Position numbers and translations under genes: made by a program. Below the pieces are notes generated by a model. That model did no database searches, had not been told where the DNA came from, and worked only from the letters and a program-made list of their open reading frames with translations. 64,000 nt of DNA from Gyromitra esculenta (taxonomy: Eukaryota > Ascomycota > Pezizomycetes > Pezizales > Discinaceae): the NCBI GenBank assembly GCA_038503075.1, contig JBCAML010000020.1, forward strand, positions 682,001-746,000, given 5' to 3'. This document shows positions 35,462 through 46,995 of the stretch, piece after piece. How positions within the stretch are numbered: position 1 is the stretch's first letter; each line of letters starts with the position of its first letter.

Positions 35462-37901
35462 ATGACGACCACAATCCATCGCCAGATAGGCAAGATGGGG
35501 AAGAGGTCGGCAGACGATGTAAGTAAATCCCCCTGTTGGCTTCGAGGTGCTAGGTTTTGGGCCCTAGCTGAATTGCTCCATTTTGAATTTCCAAGGCTGA
35601 CAGAGTATCTCTTCGGTGTGATATTAGGCCAGCGTGGCCATGATAATTAAGGAAGTCAACGACGCTGAGACAGTCCTTGCTAAGGTCCGACTCCCACTAG
35701 TGCTATTATTATTATTATCTATACAATCGGCATAGCCCAATTCCCACAATCTCAGCGGGGGAGAGAAACAAAACATATGAACCCGAATAATTGCGAAAGA
35801 TAAAAAGAGGAACGAAAAAATGCTGAGACTCTCCTTCCTGAAATAGCTAATAGAGCACACCAAAGCCTGGCGCGACGCCTGGTCCGACATCCTGATCAAC
35901 CAAGTCAACCTCACCGACTCCTTCCACGACGTCTACAAGGTCATCCCCATGCCCGGTGACTCGCAAATAATACCAGTAGAAACACCGAGAGATATCCTCC
36001 GCCGGGTCGCAAAGCTGCATGCTGCCCAGAACGATTTGAAAACAGACATGATTGAGGAAATTGAAAAGGTGGATCGACTACTTATAGAAAGATTGACGGA
36101 AGCTAAAGTGAGTTCTCCGTGAAAGGGGAGGGGTTATAAAAGTGAAGAAATATGGGATGGTGCTGATTTAGATATAAAAAAGGCGGCATTGAAACCGATA
36201 AAAAAGGTGATTGATAGGCGGGAGAATAAGAAACTGGACTACGAGCGTTTCAATAAGCAAGTCGAGAACTCGCGGGCGAAAAAAAATAAGTCGGACAGGT
36301 AGGACTGTCTTGTACTTGGGAAGAAATGCAAAACTAACCTATCTGGCCAATTCGATTAGGGACTACTCAGTCTTGTCTAAGGCCGAGTTGGATTTAGAAA
36401 AGGCAAAGAATGTATGTCGATTACAGCTCTAAATGAGATTGTCTCTTCAAGTATAGATACTGACGCGATCTTACTCAACCAGGCATATGAAAACGCCAAC
36501 AACCACCTAAAGGATTGGGTCCCCGACCTACTTGCTAAAATATTTGAATTTCTCCCTTGCATTATGGAATTCATCGTGCAGACGCAGTACACGCTGCTAC
36601 AAAACACCTACAGCGCCATCTACGAATATGCGCAAAACAACTCCTTCACAGACCCCGAAGGCGAAATCGTCATCTCGGAATGGGAAGACCTCTTCCTCCC
36701 CGTCCAGCAGCAGCTTGAATCGGAAATCATCTCCATCGCGCGCGGCAAGGCTATCACACTCCCCATGAATGTTATCGCACAAGAGAAATCCTTCATCCCC
36801 AGGATTGGGCGTGGGAACAAACCGCCGCCGCCGCCGCCTCCAGCTAATCCTCCGGGAGGGACGGGAGGAAGAAGCCCCACTGGCGAGAGGCCCAGTATTG
36901 GTGGGAGGATCGGAAGTAAATTTTCTAGCATTAGCAGAGACCGCGATGAACCACCCGCGCCTCCCCCAAGCAAACCAAGCATCCGGTCTCGCGCTTCCAA
37001 CTCCAACCTCTCCGTACGATCCCATGAGGGTCGCATGAGTGTACGGGATGAGTCGCCCCCGCCGCCTCTTCCCGGGCCACGACCTGGCATGAACGACCCT
37101 CGCCGCAGCACCTCCACCGATAATAAGGCACCAGAAGACTACAGATCGATCCACAAGTCCCGTTCCTACGGCAGCACAACACCCCTAGCTGGAGTTGCGC
37201 AGAGACATGCGCAGGATGCGGTAGAAACACAGGCAGCGAGTTACCTCTCACCAAGTCGAACAGATACAGGGCGGCGCCGGTCCGCCGGGTCCTCGAACGG
37301 GAGTGAGCTCGACGACCGGCTCGCAAACATTCGTGCCAAATCGGCGGGGTCGAACAGCGGCGAGCTCGACGACCGGCTTGCGGCAATCCGCAAAAACCAG
37401 GCAAGCATCGAACGCACTCTTTCTGCAGGCAACTATCCTGCTACCGGGGCGAATAACTGGAATAATAACAACGCGCCAAAACCGCCGATATCGCGGAGTG
37501 TGACGGGGACCAGCACAGCAAGTTTTAAAAGCGCAGTTTCATCCATTTCATCGGTTTCAAATGGTTCGAGCTCACTGGCGGGGATTGCGGGGAAGAAGAA
37601 GCCCCCGCCGCCCCCGCCGCCGAAGAAGATGGGGGCGAAGAAGAAGGAGACGTGGGTGAGGGCTCTGTATACGTTTAGTGGACAGGATGGAGGGGATTTG
37701 AGTTTTAAAGAGGGAGAAAAGATTTTGGTGGTCAAGATGACAGAGAGCACTGATGGTATGTCGGTTTTTTTTTTCTTTCTTCTCCTCCCCCAGCAATACA
37801 TGTCTAGAGAAGAATACTGACTTTTAATAGATTGGTGGGAAGGTGAATTAAATGGGAGAAAAGGACAGTTCCCGGCGAATTACACCGAGATTGTTACATG
37901 A
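35462..37901 (+). CDS. BAR and SH3 domain protein
   Basis: Membrane-curving scaffold protein, probably acting at endocytic or cortical actin sites. Exons 35462-35518, 35628-35684, 35847-36107, 36183-36298, 36360-36411, 36483-37755, 37831-37901; all phases agree; 628 residues. The BAR-like helical domain spans about 8-275 (IHRQIGKMGKRSADD, then LIEHTKAWRDAW, VIDRRENKKLDYERFNKQ, LEKAKNAYENANNHLKDW, ending with PVQQQLESEIISIARGKAI). A Pro-rich disordered region (PPPPPPPANPP, RDEPPAPPPS) follows, then an SH3 domain at 573-626: WVRALYTFSGQDGGDLSFKE, ILVVKM, DWWEGELNGRKGQFPANYTE. The DWW codon pair is split by the last intron. It resembles the fungal BAR-SH3 signalling proteins distinct from Rvs167; the exact orthologue is not certain. 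A PPPPPPPKK run just before the SH3 may bind it in cis. Confidence 0.88.
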
Positions 37902-38565
37902 GGAGAGAGAGCGTGTAGCGTTTGTTGAGATGGAAAGGGCATTGCGCGAATACTATTTTTGTTTTGTTTTGTTTATCTTCTATAGCACGAGTTAGTTATT
38001 TCTGATGCATGAGTACTCAGCATGTACCTTTTGAGGGCAACTGGGGTTTGGGAATTGGGAATGGGACTGAGTAGATTATTCTTGTTGTTGTAGGCGAAGG
38101 GTGGGACAAAGAGCGACGAAGCAAGAAACAGGTCGGCACCTCGATGTCGTAGCCCACTGTGCATGTATCTGCATGTATTGCGCTTGCTCCAGGGGAACAG
38201 CTACTCTGGAGTACATGTATGTATGTATGTACATACATGCCGGTGCCAGATGCAGGCAGCTGTGCCCATTGCAGATGGCGAGTGAGTTTCTGTGACAGCG
38301 GTGGCTCTGCTGCCTTCAGCCGCGCTTTGCTTGGCAGATCTGGCTTTGGTCGTGTTTCTCCGGTTTCTCTCGTCTGGTCTCGTCGATTGGTGATCTGTCT
38401 CCTGCGTCTCTGCTCTGCTTCCTTGCCCAACCTCAACCTCAACCCCATCACCACCACCATCACTTCCTCCTCCGTCTCCCCTTCTCTGCTTCTTCTATTC
38501 CTGCTCACTACCTTCTCCTCGCTTCCCTCCAACCACCCAGCACACGTCTCTCCTATCCAAGCGCT
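37902..38565. other. Intergenic, promoter side of YRA1
   Basis: Contains a palindromic TACATGTATGTATGTATGTA microsatellite at about 38213-38241 and a pyrimidine-rich stretch at about 38400-38530 upstream of the YRA1 start. No gene. Confidence 0.45.
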
Positions 38566-40352
38566 ATGGATAGAGCTCTGGACGATGTCGTAAGAGAGCG
38601 CTCGGTAATCTCCTCTCCCTCTCATCCTGCCTCTTGCCCCGTCTTCAAAGGGGCGATGGACTGATGGGCGAGCAGCAGAAGCGTGGAACCAGCAATAATG
38701 GCGGTGGGAACGGAAATAGAAACCGCCGTAGAACTGATCGTCGGGGCGGCGTCAGAAAGGTGAGCCCCCCCACACACACTCATGCTCTCCCTCCCTCCTC
38801 CGTGTCCGTAATAAAATGTGACTGCTGCCGATCATATATACGACCAAGCTGACGCGATTGTAACCCTTCTAGCCACAGGCGTGTTACCACCACCTCCTCA
38901 TTTGATCCTCCTCTCCTCCTCTCCTCCTCCATCTCCTCCATCTCCTCCTCCTCCTCCTCCTCCTTGTGCTGCGTGTCCTAGATACATCTTAGTACTCCTA
39001 TCTCCTCCTGCTTCTTCGCTCGGAAAAAAATATATATTTAAAATAATAATAATATAAACGAACGAAGAAACACCATACGGGCCAGGAGAGGATTAACGGA
39101 AGCACATACATGCATGTCACATACGCTATACTCTCACTCTCACTGCCATCCGCTTCGCATGACATTAAAGATTCAACCTGGCTAACATTTACGTCTCTTT
39201 CGCCCATCTGGAATTGACAGACTGGCAATCCACGAGGCTACAGCGATTCCCTGTTGGTCCCTCTTACCCTTCTTATTTCCGCCACGCTTCTGTTGGAGGA
39301 TTCAGGGAGAGCTAACAGACCAGAAACAGTGCATGGGTACACGATAAGTATGAGGGCGATGCATCTGGCGAAGTATTCAAACGCGGCGGATCGGCCGATG
39401 CCCGTTTATCATCACAGGCTTCCTTCGTGTAAGTTTTTAACCTCGCCTACTTTCGGGGGATAGGGATGCTGATATACATTTAGTCCTCCCGGTGCAGGGA
39501 AATTGAAGGTGGAGAATATACACTATGAGCTTGGACACGAAGAATTATTGGTACACCTCTGCAGACGACATCTTGTCATGCACCAACTAATAAGCAAAAC
39601 AAAAATAGGGCCTATTCAAACGCCAAGGTCCCGTTTCAAAACTTGATCTAATGTATGACCGCGCCGGTCGCTCCGAAGGCGTCGCATTCGTAGTTTACGA
39701 ACGCGAGGAAGACGCCAAACGCGCTGTCCAGGAATTCGACGGTGCAAATGCGAACGGTCCTTTTCTCTCCCCCTTACTTTCGCCCTAATCCTAGCCCTAA
39801 CACTATTTAGGCCAACCCATCCGTCTCACATTCATCAAAGCCCCTACATCCTCCAAATCTCTTTTTGACCGCATAAAGGCACCCTCCTCTGAAGATCGCT
39901 CCTCCAGCGAACCTATGCGTCGTGGTGGCTCTGGGCGCCGTGAAGCAAAGTCCTCTCCGGGTCCAGATAACCGCCGAGATCCGACACGCCGGCCTACTCC
40001 GCCCGGAATCGACCGCTATGTTCCACCTGAGAGGCGACGGGAGCGCCGCAGCGCGGATGAGCCGATACGGGGTGGAGATCGGAATCGGAACGGACGTGAC
40101 GGGGGCGCGCGGAGTGGCGGTGGAAGTGGCGGTGGAAATAATGGTGGTGGGGGGAGAAGAGGCGAGAATAGAGGCGAGAATAGAGGCTCTGGTAGCATGA
40201 GGAGTCGGAAGACTGTTGAGGAATTAGACGAGGAGATGAATAACTACTTTGCGGAGGCAGGGGCCGATGCACCGGTTGCGGAGGTTGCGACAGTGAATAC
40301 AATCGCGCCACTGCCAGCAGCAATGGAGGAGGACGAGGAGATGATTCTTTAA
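38566..40352 (+). CDS. YRA1: Yra1/ALYREF-type mRNA export adaptor
   Basis: RRM protein that couples spliced mRNA to the export receptor and binds the Sub2/UAP56 helicase. Exons 38566-38589, 38673-38759, 39319-39428, 39484-39550, 39609-39756, 39811-40352; phases agree; 325 residues. The N-terminus MDRALDDV matches the short UAP56-binding motif (L-D-x-x-L-D-D type), followed by an Arg/Gly region (GNRNRRRTDRRGG). The RRM at about 80-150 has KLKVENIHYELGHEELLGLF with RNP2 VENIHY and RNP1 EGVAFVVY, then REEDAKRAVQEFDG and PIRLTFIK. A long RGG-rich tail follows, and a C-terminal block RKTVEELDEEMNNYF repeats the UAP56-binding type of motif. Intron 38760-39318 (559 bp) is far longer than any other here. 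The acceptors at 38672 and 39318 are the least certain. Confidence 0.88.
38880..38965 (+). repeat. CTCCTC-type low-complexity tract inside the YRA1 intron
   Basis: Runs of CTCCTC and ATCTCCTCC on the plus strand, contained entirely in the long second intron of YRA1. A pyrimidine tract of this length could act as a splicing-factor binding region; that is inference. Confidence 0.7.
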
Positions 40353-40978
40353 GTCTGGAGTAGCTGGGAACGAGAATAAGTGGGCTGGGGCGGAGTAGGA
40401 GTGGGCTTTTGATTCAGATTGGGTTCTTGTTTTTTTTCTTTTCATCGCTATTGTCTCATCTGCGTATCCGTTTTGCCTCTGGGTGATTTTTTTTTTTTTC
40501 CTCATCCGTTTTCGTCCGTTTGCTCTATCTTAATAATCCCCTTGATCAGAAACAACAAAAAAATGGAGAACGGGTGGTAGAATGAGTTTGGGTCTTTTAA
40601 AATGAAAAACTGGTGTGAGTAAAAGTAAAGAGTTGATACAATGAATATAAAGAATTTGGCGGCCTTTTTTTATCCCCAGGGATCAGTTTAACGTGCTTTA
40701 TCTCCATAACACAAGATGTCTAAATCGACTTTGTGTGCTCACATCAGTTGTGAACCTACATATATCTATCACTTCGATACCTTGTGGATTTTAGTTTTCC
40801 GAGTTTCAGAAATTGCTTCATATAAAATCACTCGCTTTATTTGCTCCGCTTGCTGGCATCTTGATATTTATTCACACCCAACATCCTACACCACTTCCGT
40901 CCAAAAGCACACAAACAACAAAAAAAAAGGGCATAATTACATATACACTCCCTATACAAATTACTCATACGCGAATCC
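40353..40978. other. Convergent 3' interval, YRA1 and IVD
   Basis: Two 3' flanks facing each other; AT-rich with T14 and A-rich runs near 40480-40570 and an A9 run near 40920. No gene. Confidence 0.5.
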
Positions 40979-42427
40979 CTAAATTACCTGGTCTGCATAC
41001 TCCCTGTTAAACGCTCTCCCAACCACAATCTGTCTGACCTGTGTCGTCCCCGCACCAATTTCATACAGTTTTGCATCTCTCAGCAGTCTTCCCGCCGGCA
41101 GCTCGTTGATATAGCCGTTCCCACCCAAACACTGAATTGCATCAAGTGCACACTCCGTGGCACGATCACTCGCGAATAATATTGCCCCTGCACAGTTTTT
41201 TGTCTCTATGGTACCCTCGTCGACGGTGCGTGCTGTGGCATAGGTGTAGGCCCGCGCGGCAGACAGCTTCGTGTGCATGTCGGCTAGTTTTGCTTGGATG
41301 AGCTGGTTGTGGGCGATGGGAATGCCGAATTGCTTGCGCTGGTGCACATATGGAAGAGTTATATCGAGACAAGCTTGCATAATGCTGTGTAATAGTTAAG
41401 AGCCATGCAAAATATAACAATTTAAGGTGGGGGTGGGGGCGCGCTACCCAACAGGCCCAGCAGAGAGCACAAGGCGTTCTAAATCAAGCCCTTCCATGAG
41501 GACCTTGACACCGCGGTTCGTCTCACCGAGTTGGTTCTCGAAAGGAACAAACACATCCTCGAAGACGAGTTCACCGGTATTAGAACCACGCATACCAAGC
41601 TTATCGAGCTTGCGGGCGCAAGAGAATCCCTTCATGCCTTTCTCGACAATCATGGCGGTTATACCCTTGGAGCCCTTTGTAGGTTCTGATTTTGCGTAGA
41701 CGACCACCACATCTGCGTCTGGTCCCTAGGAAGAGGTAAGCCACGATCGATGATGATGGTCGGAGGTACTAAAAGCTAAACTTGCATTTGTAATCCACAT
41801 TTTGGTTCCATTCAAAAGCCAGCCTCCATCCACTTTTTTGCAAGAACTCTTCATGCTCACTACATCGCTCCCCGCAGAGTGCTCGCTCATCGCCAACGCG
41901 CCAACTTTCTCCCCGGATATCAGTCCTGGGAGAAAGCGTTCCTTCTGTTCCGCTGTTCCGTTAAGTGAAAGCTGGTTCACGCACAATTGCGAGTGTGCAG
42001 CGTAAGAAAGGCCAATACTCCCGGAAGCTCTGGACAGCTCTTCCATGACGACGCAATGTGCCTGGTAGCCGAGTTCTAGCCCGCCATATTCTTCTTCCGC
42101 CGTGACTCCGAGGAACCCAGCCGAGCCAAGCTTACCCCACATTTCGCTGGGGAAGGCATTGGTTCTGTCAACAGAGGCAGCGAATTCTTCAGGGATTTCA
42201 CGTTCTGGAAGAAGGTATCAGCCGCCTATTCAGGGAGAGAGATGGAGTAGATTACTTGTAAATTCACGAACTCGCTCCCGCAGCTCAACAAGGTCTTCAG
42301 AAGTCGGGGGCTTGAAGTTGGGAGTGTGTTTTGTGGAGACGAATCGGGAACATAGCAGTGGCCTGGAGACGGCAATGGGGAGCGATCTTCGAGCGAGCAG
42401 CGAGCGGGACAGTACTAAAAGGGACAT
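40979..42427 (-). CDS. ivdA: Isovaleryl-CoA dehydrogenase, mitochondrial
   Basis: FAD enzyme oxidising isovaleryl-CoA to 3-methylcrotonyl-CoA in leucine breakdown. Exons 42427-42256, 42204-41786, 41725-41448, 41384-40979; phases agree; 424 residues. The N-terminus ([20 protein letters not shown]) is a typical mitochondrial presequence, rich in Arg and Leu without acids. Acyl-CoA dehydrogenase signatures: [23 protein letters not shown], and [20 protein letters not shown] with the FAD-contacting tail [17 protein letters not shown]. The catalytic Glu characteristic of IVD is in [16 protein letters not shown] (about residue 280). The intron 41785-41726 is GC-AG with donor GCAAGT; the join N-GPDAD is only possible with it. 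Divergent from MCCB, the next step of the same pathway. Confidence 0.96.
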
Positions 42428-42729
42428 TATAAACTCTTGGGGGAATTACTGACGAACTGAAGCCGAGCTGTGAGAGAAGCCGGGGGGGGATACAGCAGGA
42501 TGGAGGAGTGGAATGGAGTTGATATTCAATTCAGGAAGCTGTATGCTTTGGGGGCAAGGTCACGAGGCTGCGGCTACCGTCGGCTGTGGGGAAAAACATC
42601 GGAGTATGCCGCAGCTGCGATGTATCTGAATACTGCATTTCCGCTTCTCTTTCTCTCTCTCCCTCTCCTCCCCCCCTCAGCCCTCCTGATTCATAATAAT
42701 CTGCTGTTTACCCCTCTCTGCAGCTTCCA
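42428..42729. promoter_or_regulatory. Short bidirectional promoter, IVD and MCCB
   Basis: Only 302 bp separate the two start codons, so both must share control elements. A pyrimidine tract (42643-42680) lies upstream of MCCB. CGG triplets at 42571 and 42581 (CGGCTACCGTCGG) resemble half-sites of Zn2Cys6 activators; no factor can be assigned from sequence alone. Confidence 0.55.
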
Positions 42730-44759
42730 ATGCTACTGTTTCGCCCATTCAGAGCTTCTCTGGCTCGCATACCCCGGTGTCTCCCTGTCTCTAGGCCTCT
42801 ACTACGGCGAGGAACTGCCACTCACTCCCATGCCCATTTCGAAAAAGCGGTTTCGGTACTACCTACAGCGGTCGACGCCTCTTCTCCGGAATACAAGCAG
42901 AATGTCGAACAGATGTCCGAGACCGCCGCGTCGCTGCGGAATCTCCATCAGAAGATAGCTCTTGGAGGCCCCGAGAAAGCTCGCGCAAAGCATCTGGCTA
43001 GGAATAAGATGCTACCTAGAGAGTGAGATTGGCCATCCTCGCGTTGGAAACTGAGTACCGAAGCTTACGCTCGGCGCAATAGCCGTATAACAGCTCTGCT
43101 GGATCCTGGGTCTGCATTCCTAGAGCTATCGCCTTTGGCGGGGTACAAGCTATATCCTGAGGAAGAGGTACCGGCTGGCGGAATCATTACGGGAATCGGT
43201 AGAGTTTCCGGCGTGGAATGCATGATTGTTGCCAATGATAGCACGTGGGGCCCCGGAACTCACCGGCCAAGGTCAATTGACTACTAACTAAACTCCCAAC
43301 AACTGCAGATGCAAAGGCGGAACGTACTACCCAATTACCGTCAAGAAACACATCCGTGCCCAGGCCGTTGCGCTTGAGAATAGGCTGCCATGTATCTACC
43401 TGGTGGATTCTGGTGGAGCAAACCTCCCACACCAAGCCGATGTGTTCCCAGATCGAGAACATTTCGGGAGGATTTTCTACAACCAAGCTAGGAGTGCGTT
43501 TTCAAGGGAATAAGCAGACGGATTCCAGGCTGACAGAGTGTAGTGTCCTCTCAGGGAATCCCCCAGCTTTCTGTAGTCATGGGGCCATGCACAGCAGGGT
43601 GAGTATCCTTATTTCACTTTACCGGGCAATGATTAAATGCGGTATTTTATTTTAGTGGTGCCTACGTCCCTTCCATGTCCGACGAGTCCATTATTGTTCA
43701 AAACTCTGGAACAATCTTTCTGGCTGGACCACCTCTTGTCAAAGCTGCGACCGGGGAAGTCGTAACAGCAGAAGAACTCGGTGGTGGTGAACTTCACTCC
43801 AAGGTTTCCGGGGTAACAGACTATCTCGCTGTCGATGACGCCCACGCGCTCGTTCTCGCCCGCCGCTGCGTCGCAAACCTTAATTGGCCGGAATCAATCG
43901 CCCCTACAAAAGCAGAAGAGGTAAAGGAGCCACTGTATGACCCAGAAGAGCTAAACGGCATTGTTGGAACAAACTTGAGGAAACAAGTCGATGTGCACGA
44001 GATTATTGCAAGAATCGTAGATGGGAGCGAGTTCTCCGAATTCAAGGCCAATTACGGCACTACCCTCGTCACTGGTACGTCCCATCACAGCATATCACTC
44101 CCACCATCTAATCCCTAAACCTAGGTTTCGCCCGCATCCACGGATACCCCGTCGGCATTGTCGGCAATAACGGTATTCTCTTCTCCGAGTCTGCGCTGAA
44201 GGGCGCACACTTCATCCAACTGTGCGCGCAACGCGACATCCCGTTGGTATTTTTGCAGAACATCAGCGGGTTCATGGTAGGCAAAGACGCAGAAGCTGGC
44301 GGGATTGCAAAGAATGGCGCGAAACTTGTCAATGCCGTGAGTTGCGCAGATGTGCCCAAGTTTACCGTTGTGGTAGGTGCGAGTTATGGCGCGGGAAATT
44401 ACGGCATGTGCGGGAGGGCGTATTCACCACGGTTTCTGTGGATGTGGCCGAATGCGAAGATCGGCGTATGTCCCCCCCCCCGGTATTCTTTTGGCCCACG
44501 GACTCGGCTGACGGTACCATAGGTAATGGGCTCGGAGCAGCTTTCCTCCGTCATGGCGACAGTTGGGAAGACGGTCGATCCAGAGCTGAGGGATCGTATT
44601 GATAGCGAGAGCGAAGCTACATTCTCTTCTGCGCGGCTATGGGACGACGGGGTGATCCCACCGGAGGACACGAGGAAGGTGCTGGGGCTGGGGCTGAGAG
44701 CGGCTCTCGGAGGAAGCGTGGAGGAGAAGAGAAGCAAGTTTGGGATTTTTAGGATGTAG
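42730..44759 (+). CDS. mccB: 3-Methylcrotonyl-CoA carboxylase beta subunit, mitochondrial
   Basis: Carboxyltransferase subunit converting 3-methylcrotonyl-CoA to 3-methylglutaconyl-CoA. Exons 42730-43022, 43083-43244, 43309-43493, 43544-43598, 43656-44074, 44125-44465, 44523-44759; phases agree; 563 residues. N-terminal presequence rich in Arg/Ser ([16 protein letters not shown]). Carboxyltransferase motifs in order: [128 protein letters not shown] and [13 protein letters not shown]. The two crotonase-type oxyanion glycine regions are intact. Lies head to head with IVD, while its alpha partner is 13 kb away at 57807-60250. Confidence 0.96.
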
Positions 44760-46995
44760 TGCATTAGAGGAGACCAATTGGGAGAAATACCTTCAAAAAT
44801 ACTGTGCAATGTGATATCCACACTGGCGCTGACTCGAACCCCTTTCGCACTGCCCCCTCGACCCCCTCTTCTTCTCCCGGGCCCCCATACAAGCCCAGCT
44901 ATATTCCATGCAGAATAATATCTCCATCGTTTAAGAGACCAGATAGGTCTCCAACAGATCGCAAAAGCCTTGCCTCATCCGGTATGCCGAGAGTCGAGTA
45001 GCACACTGGGTCACTGTCAATCACTCGACACCATGGAGGTTTCACAGCTGTAGAAAGGGGAAGAAATTGACGAAAAGGGAAAAAGAAAACAGGTAGTCCT
45101 CTGTGTTTGGCAGCGACAAACCACAGAATCCGCAGTTAGTCTGCAAGGGGGGGGACGCGCTCCCCCCCCATATGTGACGCTCATATATGCTCAGACGCAA
45201 CCCAAAAAACGAAAAATAACGAAAAACGAAAAACGAAAAAGAAGAAAGGTTTGAGAAGGATTGGAAACAAACAAATCTGAGTCAGATCGAGCAAATAGCC
45301 CCCCCTCCCCTGGAATCCTTCTTCCCATTCGTTTTTCCCACGAGTCCTATGAACCTCTGTTTCGGGAACCATGGCCATGGCCACTAGCTGACCTGGGATG
45401 TAGTTGCGTCTTGGGGTTGTCTTACCATTGCGCCGCAAGAATCCCAATTTCTTCAAGAAAGAAAAAAACCCCTCCAAACCACCATACAGTACTGACTCTC
45501 GAAGAGGTTATTTAGCTGATGCTGGACGATCACTCATGTTATAGTTTGCGGGTCTGTTGGCTGAGGGTTGCCGCCCGGTCTGTGTCTGTGTCGTTTCCAG
45601 GTTCAAGCTGCACCGATAAATATCGTGCGCAAATAAAGCATCTCAGCATGGCCTGGATCACAGACCACAGCCATGTTGCCAGAACCAAGCAAGTCACGTG
45701 ACTGGTGGTGATAGGAACAGACTCCGATTGTCCACGTGATCCATCTCTCCCAAGGGGGGGTGTAGGTACATGTACAGGTATTTGACCTCTCCCAGTGATC
45801 ACTTCCACGGACCCGGGAATATCTCCGGCCTCCCGAGAGAGAGGAATCGCGTCTGCCCAATTCCCACCCCCGTGGTCTTTGCAATTTGTCACGTTTCCCC
45901 TCCTCGGTGTTTTTTTCTTTTCCGCTCAGGCCCACCTCGACCTGGAGGGCACGCCGTGTTTTTTTTCTTGGAATTCCAATTCAAAGCACAGGTCCCACCT
46001 AAACCCAAGACACTATCCCATCCCATACACCCAGATGCATGTTCAAAAAGAAAAACAATACTCCTTCATCTCGCTTCCTGGAGGGCAGGAGAATGTCCAG
46101 ATAGCTGGGTAACCTGTGTCTAACCCAAGTGATCAAGCGTTTCCGTCGACCAAACTCCTGGGTCCCAAACTTGGCCACACGGCCGCTGCACGGGTGCAAG
46201 AACCACCTGAGATTCCACTAAATGAGGAAATTAACCAAATCATTTCGTTCTGCAGTCAATCGCTGTGCCTCCGCTCTGATCACTTCTGATCTAAGACGAC
46301 CCCCCCCCCAACTACCGGTAAGGTTCAAGGTTGCGGGAGTACCTGCGCGATGTGACGTTGGTAGTTTAAAGTATTTTGACCGAGCTCGAGAGCGCTCGAG
46401 TACTCATTATTACCCCCGGCTATTTTCAAGCACCACCCCCAAATGCCGTGCCGCATGTTCACAATCATATAGTTGTAACCGTACCCTCGGACATTCAAGG
46501 GAAAGAAAAAAAAAACCAAGAAACTTGGTCAATGGGTGATTTAGCACCATGAATTCTTCAACAAGAGTATGACGGTTTCCATCCACAACAGAAAGAAAAA
46601 GAAAAAAAAAAGCGCAATAAATCCCCCAAAGTTTGCCCACAATATAAGATGACAAAACAAAAAAAACAAGAAACAATTGGGTAACCCAAGTCAATACAGT
46701 CGACGCCAGTGATCGCCAATAAAAATAAAATAAAAAAGCCCCTATAATCCGCGCCTTTCTGGTCTTGTCCCTTTACCTTATACTCGCACTCTTTCCTTCT
46801 CTTTTCCAAACGGCGCCAAAGGAAAAAATATATACAAATGAAAAATTGGGAAATAAAAAAAAGAGAAGTGCTGTAGCAGCTTCTCCGATAGCGGGAATTG
46901 GAGGGAAAGGAACGGGAAGACAACAAAAAGAAAATATGTCCCGGAGGGTGTCGGCAAAATAAATAAAAATCCAAGCTCAAATCCAAAACTCTCTT
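44760..46995. other. Convergent 2.2-kb interval, no gene seen
   Basis: Between the MCCB and RSR1 stop codons. Many frames of 60-140 codons occur, but none has motif or splice support. It contains a G8...C8 hairpin (45147-45169), a run of CGAAAAA repeats (about 45206-45240), the 10-bp palindrome GTCACGTGAC (45693-45702) with another CACGTG near 45735, and A-rich stretches to 46990. Confidence 0.45.
45147..45169. repeat. G8/C8 inverted repeat
   Basis: Eight G, a 7-bp spacer ACGCGCT, then eight C: a short perfect hairpin that could also form G- or C-rich unusual DNA. Confidence 0.8.

Noticed and set aside
39781..39810. CCCTAATCCTAGCCCTAACACT resembling telomeric CCCTAA repeats
   Set aside because: Only two or three degenerate units inside a YRA1 intron; the CTAAC parts act as branch-point sequence.
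44821..44860. GACTCGAACC motif resembling a reversed tRNA T-loop
   Set aside because: No T stem, anticodon stem or acceptor stem can be folded around it on either strand.
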